Shown here: piece by piece, positions 60,410 to 64,000 of the stretch
How the letters are laid out: every line of letters starts with the position of its first letter
Numbering within the stretch: the first letter of the stretch is position 1
Assembly: GCF_934525195.1 (NCBI RefSeq)
Contig: NZ_CAKSZA010000007.1
Coordinates: forward strand, 61,995 to 125,994
DNA length: 64,000 bases
Source: an uncultured Eubacterium sp.
Lineage (GTDB): Bacteria > Bacillota > Clostridia > Oscillospirales > Acutalibacteraceae
Direction of reading: 5' to 3'
Notes under the pieces: model-generated
Seen by the model: only the letters and a program-made list of their open reading frames with translations
Databases searched by the model: none
Told to the model about the DNA's origin: nothing
Position numbers and translations under genes: made by a program

Positions 60410-60925
60410 ATGAAAATCAAAAAGATCATTGCCTTTATGATAGTGATTTTTCTGCTAATATCAATAGGAGGCGCAATGATATATAACAAAGTGAATAATC
60501 ATTATGCAACAAAAATCAACAAAACAGATATTGCGCAAATTACCGGACTGAATTTAGATAATTTCGATGTTGTAGATAGCTATACCAAAAAGAACAATGT
60601 TAATTCGTCATGCAAATTTAAATTTTATAATGAATTGCTTATAGTAAAATTAAATGCTATTAATACAGACGATAATAACATAAATTACATTCCTGATGAT
60701 TTTGAAATTTGTGATACGAATATTGAGTTGATTGAAAGTGTAAAAAACTATTTTTATGAATATAACATATCTTGGATAAAGAATTTTGAAAATTCAGATG
60801 TAATATGGTATAAAAGAATTCAACAATTTGAAGATAAAAGCATAAAATCTTCTGTAACTTTGTATTTTTTAAAAGCCGAGAATTCAAATGAATACTATAT
60901 TGTTCTTGACCAAATAAATGTTTAA
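60410..60925 (+). CDS. Membrane-anchored protein, candidate immunity protein for the Rhs tip
   Basis: 171 residues with one N-terminal membrane anchor (about 5-27, IIAFMIVIFLLISIGGAMIY) and an outward-facing domain (TDIAQITGLNLDNFDVVDSY, SVTLYFLKAENSNEYYIVLD). AAGGTGG ends 10 bases before the ATG. Its place right behind a toxin-like tip fits the toxin-immunity order. The family was not recognised. A terminator follows at 60982-61020. Confidence 0.6.
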   Translation: MKIKKIIAFMIVIFLLISIGGAMIYNKVNNHYATKINKTDIAQITGLNLDNFDVVDSYTKKNNVNSSCKFKFYNELLIVKLNAINTDDNNINYIPDDFEICDTNIELIESVKNYFYEYNISWIKNFENSDVIWYKRIQQFEDKSIKSSVTLYFLKAENSNEYYIVLDQINV

Positions 60926-60981
60926 AAAACAGTTCATAATAATATGATGGTAGTTTTTTAGAATATAAATTCCACTAACAG

Positions 60982-61020
60982 ATAACGGCAAGCGGTTTAT
61001 CCTCTTGCCGTTATTCTTTT
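60982..61020 (+). terminator. Terminator in the Rhs island
   Basis: ATAACGGCAAG (60982-60992) pairs with CTTGCCGTTAT (61004-61014) and is followed by TCTTTTTAG. Confidence 0.85.
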
Positions 61021-61116
61021 TAGTTATAACTTTTTGCCATTCTCAAAGCCCCAAGCAAAGCCTTTGTAAATTTTAATCCAACTTTCAAGGCTTTGTATAT
61101 TTATTTCGCCGATATT

Positions 61117-61263
61117 GTGAGCGACCATACCGTTGCCGATGTAGATGCCGGCAAAAATCTTGAAAGTATAGTTGACTCAAATAATAAATACAGTTATACT
61201 TATGATGAAAACGGGAGAAAGTGGAAATCACTTAATATATTTGGTAAAAAACAGTTTTGTTAG
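61117..61263 (+). pseudogene. Truncated Rhs/YD-repeat fragment
   Basis: About 48 codons (VSDHTVADVDAGKNLESIVD, then KYSYTYDENG) nearly identical to the start of the Rhs fragment at 59234, including the sequence just upstream. After the YD repeat it runs into the 96-bp leader segment and stops at TAG (61261). It has lost the rest of the Rhs core and any tip. Confidence 0.7.
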
Positions 61264-61335
61264 GAGTAGATAGCAGTGTTTTGTCAAAGTGATGTTTTTT
61301 GGAATAATATTAGTGAACAAAATGTTAGCGGAGAT
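61240..61335 (+). repeat. 96-bp duplicated leader segment, copy B
   Basis: 95 of 96 bases match 58190-58285. Its AGGAG and GTG (61276) could start translation of the following gene, but the phase is broken by the TA run at 61348-61357. Confidence 0.8.
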
Positions 61336-61904
61336 GATATTGCGGAGTATATATATATTCCTCGGATTATCTTAACATTCAAAACCCAACAGAATATTGT
61401 GAGATAGAAAATGAATATAATCCTGATTTGATTCGTTATTTTTTTGAAGCAGAGAAATATCAAACCGAAGAAGAATACAAAGAAATATTCTTTCAGGGGT
61501 TTCTTGACGGAGATATTGACAAAAAAGAGTATTATGGCGCAGAATCGGCTTTTAAAAATCTCATTAATATATTGTCTGAAAAAAGTAATGTTTATGTTTA
61601 TTATGAGTTTTTAGCGCCTATTGACAAAAACTCTCCTTTTCACAACAGCAGTGATGTGGATTTTGATTTTGAATTTGTTAAGAGCAATCAGGGCAAATTT
61701 GTTCAAATTGTTGATAAATTTAAGCTTGAACAAATTAGTGTTTTATTCGCAAGAGAAATCGTCATCGGATATTTAATTTTTGACAATATTAAATCTGTTT
61801 TGGTTTGCAGTGGCATGCACGGATATATCCTTTCGGCTGAAGAACTGAACCGCAAATTATTGAATGATATTTCATCACAAGTCAGAATAGAAAAAGTATA
61901 CTAA
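61276..61904 (+). pseudogene. Candidate immunity protein gene interrupted at a (TA)5 run
   Basis: The GTG at 61276 has AGGAG 9 bases upstream and reads MFCQSDVFWNNISEQNVSGD, then DIAEYIY, before reaching a stop at 61404. The long downstream frame (61338-61904) continues YSSDYLNIQNPTEYCEIENE and on to a normal-looking 175-residue protein. Removing one TA unit from the (TA)5 run at 61348-61357 joins the two in phase. So this is either a frameshifted pseudogene or a phase-variable gene. If it is translated as it stands, only a TTG at 61428 without a ribosome site is available. The protein is acidic and cytoplasmic; its family was not recognised. Confidence 0.6.
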
Positions 61905-61932
61905 ATCACACATGTTTTATCAGGTGATTCAT

Positions 61933-62820
61933 ATGAAAACTTTATTTAAAAATTTTCTGCCTTTTGTTTCTTATTGGGCATTTGCGGGCATATTTTTGCT
62001 TTTGCCTGCATTAGTTTTTTCATTTGTCAGCAATACAACAACCGAAACTGACAAATTCATTTTGAGTTTTTCTTGTATTATTTCCTGTTTGGTTTTCATT
62101 GTTTGCAATATTTTAATCGGTTTAAAATGCAAATTGAAAGAATTTTTAACAGGATTTATTTTGCTTGAAATTCAACTTGGTGTTTTTGCTGTTTTGATTT
62201 TTACGAGCGACTTCTATCAAACTTTTGCTCCATTTAATATCATTTTCGGCAATGCAAAATATTTATTTTTAAATGAAATTTTTGCGCTCGTTTTTTCCTT
62301 ATTATTACCTTTGAGCGTGTTTATCGGCTATTGCTTGCAAAAGAAAAATATATTTGTCGGCAAGAGTAAAACAAATTCAAACGCAAAAACACTCTCTAAA
62401 ACCATACTCAAAAACACTTTTTCTATACTAACATATTGGATTTTGGTATTTTTCTTCGTATTTTCAATTCCTGTATTTTCGGTATTTGTGCCCGAAAATA
62501 TCAACACTCATCTTAACATAATTTTGTTGTGTGTTTTCATTATTTTGTTTGTACTTTTCACTTTTGTAATTGGTTTCAAGCAAAAATTGAGTGAATTTAT
62601 CAGTGGTTTTGTTTTGCTCGAACTTCAACTGCTCGTTTTTGGAATTTTAATTTTTGCAAAAGAGTATAACAATCTTATATATTTCAATATTCCTTATTGC
62701 TGTTTTGAAATGATGCATATTAACGGAGTTTTAAGTCTTATTTTATCCTTACTTTTACCTACTGTCAGCACATTTTCAGGCTACTTTGTGCAGAAAAAAG
62801 CAAATGATGATAGTAAGTAA
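61933..62820 (+). CDS. Membrane protein made of two duplicated four-helix halves
   Basis: 295 residues from the ATG at 61933 (AGGTGATT upstream). Residues about 1-140 and 155-290 are repeats of each other. GLKCKLKEFLTGFILLEIQL matches GFKQKLSEFISGFVLLELQL, and both halves end with SLLLP and a GY-(C/V)-QKK segment. Each half has four predicted membrane helices. No catalytic motif is visible and the family was not recognised. It is the last gene of the AT-rich island. Confidence 0.7.
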   Translation: MKTLFKNFLPFVSYWAFAGIFLLLPALVFSFVSNTTTETDKFILSFSCIISCLVFIVCNILIGLKCKLKEFLTGFILLEIQLGVFAVLIFTSDFYQTFAPFNIIFGNAKYLFLNEIFALVFSLLLPLSVFIGYCLQKKNIFVGKSKTNSNAKTLSKTILKNTFSILTYWILVFFFVFSIPVFSVFVPENINTHLNIILLCVFIILFVLFTFVIGFKQKLSEFISGFVLLELQLLVFGILIFAKEYNNLIYFNIPYCCFEMMHINGVLSLILSLLLPTVSTFSGYFVQKKANDDSK

Positions 62821-62913
62821 AAATTATAAAAGTTGTTTATATGTAGTTTTTAAGCTATAAGTCGGCGAAATCACATTCGCAACCTACCAACTTTCGGATT
62901 TATTAGGCTAAAC

Positions 62914-62955
62914 AAAACCGCCGATTTGTGAATATTCACAAATCGGCGGTTTTTT
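62914..62955. terminator. Bidirectional terminator
   Basis: AAAACCGCCGATTTGTGAA pairs with TTCACAAATCGGCGGTTTT, a 19-bp perfect stem. T-runs follow on the plus strand, and a T-rich end is present on the minus strand, where the NUDIX gene ends. Confidence 0.9.
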
Positions 62956-62959
62956 ATTT

Positions 62960-63415
62960 TTATTTAAATATATCAATCCATTTATCGTGGTCTTTTCTTT
63001 GTATGTATTCCTGAACATTATCTTCGCAAAACACATCAATTATTTTATCAAAACTTTCGGCAAGATTCAAGGTTTTTAGTGTTTCAAGTTTTGTCCAAAA
63101 CACCTTTCCTTCGTTGGATGATTTTAAGGTTCCGCAGTATTCGTTGGCTTTAAAAAGTAAAACCACATAGCGTTTGTTTCTTTTTACTTCCCACCACTTA
63201 ATGCCACATAATTTAGGATTTTTAATGATGAGCCCCGTTTCTTCTTTAACTTCCCTGATGACAGAATCAACAAAAGATTCTTGCTTTTCAATATGACCGC
63301 CGGGGAAAGTGATACCACCCCAAGATTGGTTAATTTTATCTTGAACCACAACATTGCCGTTGTTGTCATAAATCATACACATATTGGTTAATTCGATTTT
63401 TTCGTATTTGCTCAT
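62960..63415 (-). CDS. NUDIX hydrolase (MutT-like)
   Basis: 151 residues. The Nudix box is complete: GGHIEKQESFVDSVIREVKE followed by ETGLI. It sits at about residues 39-62 after the usual WGGITFPGGH. It hydrolyses nucleoside diphosphate-linked compounds, possibly oxidised nucleotides such as 8-oxo-dGTP; specificity cannot be read here. It ends at a strong terminator. Confidence 0.92.
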   Translation of the reverse strand: MSKYEKIELTNMCMIYDNNGNVVVQDKINQSWGGITFPGGHIEKQESFVDSVIREVKEETGLIIKNPKLCGIKWWEVKRNKRYVVLLFKANEYCGTLKSSNEGKVFWTKLETLKTLNLAESFDKIIDVFCEDNVQEYIQRKDHDKWIDIFK

Positions 63416-63547
63416 AATAATACCTTGAAATATTAAATCATTGTTTTTTAAATTATATCATAAGCGTCAAAAGATGTCTATATGTTGTGATTTTATTTTA
63501 AGTAATAAATGCTTTTGTGTTTGAATTAATTGTTACAAAATAAAAAT

Positions 63548-63577
63548 GTGTGCAACGGGTGTGCAAAAGGTGTGCAA
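63548..63577 (+). repeat. Three GTGTGCAA iterons at 11-bp spacing
   Basis: GTGTGCAA occurs at 63548, 63559 and 63570, exactly 11 bp apart, so all copies face the same side of the helix. This suggests protein binding, for instance by a recombinase or replication protein. The 277-bp gap around it (63416-63692) shows no gene. Confidence 0.7.
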
Positions 63578-63663
63578 CGCAACAGTATTTTACATTTATC
63601 CAACGATACCTTAAAAGTCCTGAAATCCTTATAAATAGGGTGTTTTGGGGCTTTTTGGCATAA

Positions 63664-63690
63664 AATAAAGCAGGTTAAAAAACCTGCTGA
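63664..63690 (-). terminator. Terminator of tRNA-Pro
   Basis: On the minus strand AGCAGGTT pairs with AACCTGCT around TTTT and is followed by TTATTTTA. Confidence 0.8.
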
Positions 63691-63692
63691 AT

Positions 63693-63770
63693 TGGTCGAG
63701 GTGACAGGACTCGAACCTGCGGCATCCTGCTCCCAAAGCAGGCACTCTAGCCAAACTGAGTTACACCTCG
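63693..63770 (-). tRNA. tRNA-Pro, anticodon UGG
   Basis: Read on the minus strand, the acceptor CGAGGTG pairs with CACCTCG, the anticodon stem CCTGC/GCAGG encloses the loop TTTGGGA (anticodon TGG), and the T-arm has GGTTCGAGTCC. CCA is encoded. The 5' half is repeated 192 bp upstream (63924-63962). Confidence 0.95.
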
Positions 63771-64000
63771 ATATGATTATTAAGTTTTTGAGGTCTTGCT
63801 CGTTTGTGCTTTGGTCGCCCTCTTGCAAAATCGTCGCACTGCACACTGCCGTGTCCATTGCTCTGTTTTGCTGCGCTTCCTCAAGCTCCCTTAATCTGCC
63901 ACCGGCAGCGGTCGCTTTCGTCACCCAAAGCAGGCACTCTAGCCAAACTGAGTTACACCTCGATATGATTATTAAGTTTTTGAGGTCTTGCTCGTTTGTG
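63732..64000. repeat. Tandem 192-bp duplication containing the 5' half of tRNA-Pro
   Basis: The 77 bases from 63732 (CCCAAAGCAGGCACTCTAGC and onward) recur exactly at 63924-64000, offset by 192 bp; the second copy runs off the window. Each copy starts at the anticodon loop and includes the first 39 bases of the tRNA and its upstream flank. The second copy is joined at the anticodon loop to unrelated sequence, so it is not a functional tRNA. The sequence between the copies (63809-63923) is more GC-rich and may hold the end of a gene on the minus strand. Confidence 0.8.

Noticed and set aside
63526..63924. 132-codon open frame on the minus strand crossing tRNA-Pro
   Set aside because: It reads through the tRNA and its terminator, a common false gene. 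Its first 50 codons (TAAGGRLRELEEAQQNRAM) might be the tail of a real upstream gene, but the start is within the duplicated region and cannot be judged here.

Overview
The window looks like a chromosome segment of a low-GC Clostridium-class Firmicute, most likely from the Ruminococcus/Oscillospirales group. The signs are AT-rich sequence with GGAGG ribosome sites and TTGACA-17-TATAAT promoters, spo0A, pyruvate:ferredoxin oxidoreductase, a vitamin B12-type ECF transporter, BspA-like leucine-rich surface proteins (one with a dockerin-like C-terminus), and surface proteins carrying CxxCG knuckles. The genus is inferred, not proven.

Layout. 1-2500: a truncated DUF815-like gene, then a FadR-type regulator and ilvC, whose promoters both carry similar operator-like sequences. 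2579-2806: first copy of a structured intergenic repeat; the other copies lie at 27783-28097 and 55152-55464. 2846-6148: a MacB/FtsX-type permease and an unusual HlyD-type adaptor. 6325-10581: purine operon purE-purM-purN-purO-purD. 10730-16493: dockerin-like LRR protein, ArsR metal sensor, histidine phosphatase, spo0A behind a promoter flanked by twin palindromes, and a sortase-like pair that has lost catalytic residues. 16602-26096: nifJ, a small membrane protein with an RluA enzyme, then a GH29 fucosidase, iron alcohol dehydrogenase and GPH transporter group. 26223-27743: TudS/DUF523, a lipoprotein and an acyltransferase, with overlapping ends. 28108-32604: ECF S component, fused ATPases, T component, corrinoid adenosyltransferase and an MreB homologue in one operon. 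32672-47135: recD2, then tuf, fusA, rpsG, rpsL, rpoC and rpoB, all on the minus strand.

47544-55138 is a plus-strand run: peptide-binding lipoprotein, VanZ-like protein, nagB, lipoprotein, metG, CDF transporter and metallophosphoesterase. After the third repeat copy comes an LRR protein (55573-57018). From 57059 to about 62820 the sequence is visibly more AT-rich and looks like an accessory island. It holds Rhs (YD-repeat) fragments, a frameshifted Rhs tip with a caspase-like His/Cys signature, candidate immunity proteins, and duplicated leader and Rhs segments, which suggests a shuffled polymorphic-toxin locus. The window ends with a NUDIX hydrolase, an 11-bp iteron array, tRNA-Pro(UGG), and a tandem duplication that contains the 5' half of that tRNA.

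The most interesting points are the structured repeat with a covarying T-arm-like hairpin, the Rhs island, the pseudo-sortase pair, the paired operators around the spo0A promoter, and the zinc-ribbon insertion in the efflux adaptor. No CRISPR array, rRNA or complete insertion sequence was seen. All family assignments come from motif recognition by eye; no database search was run.
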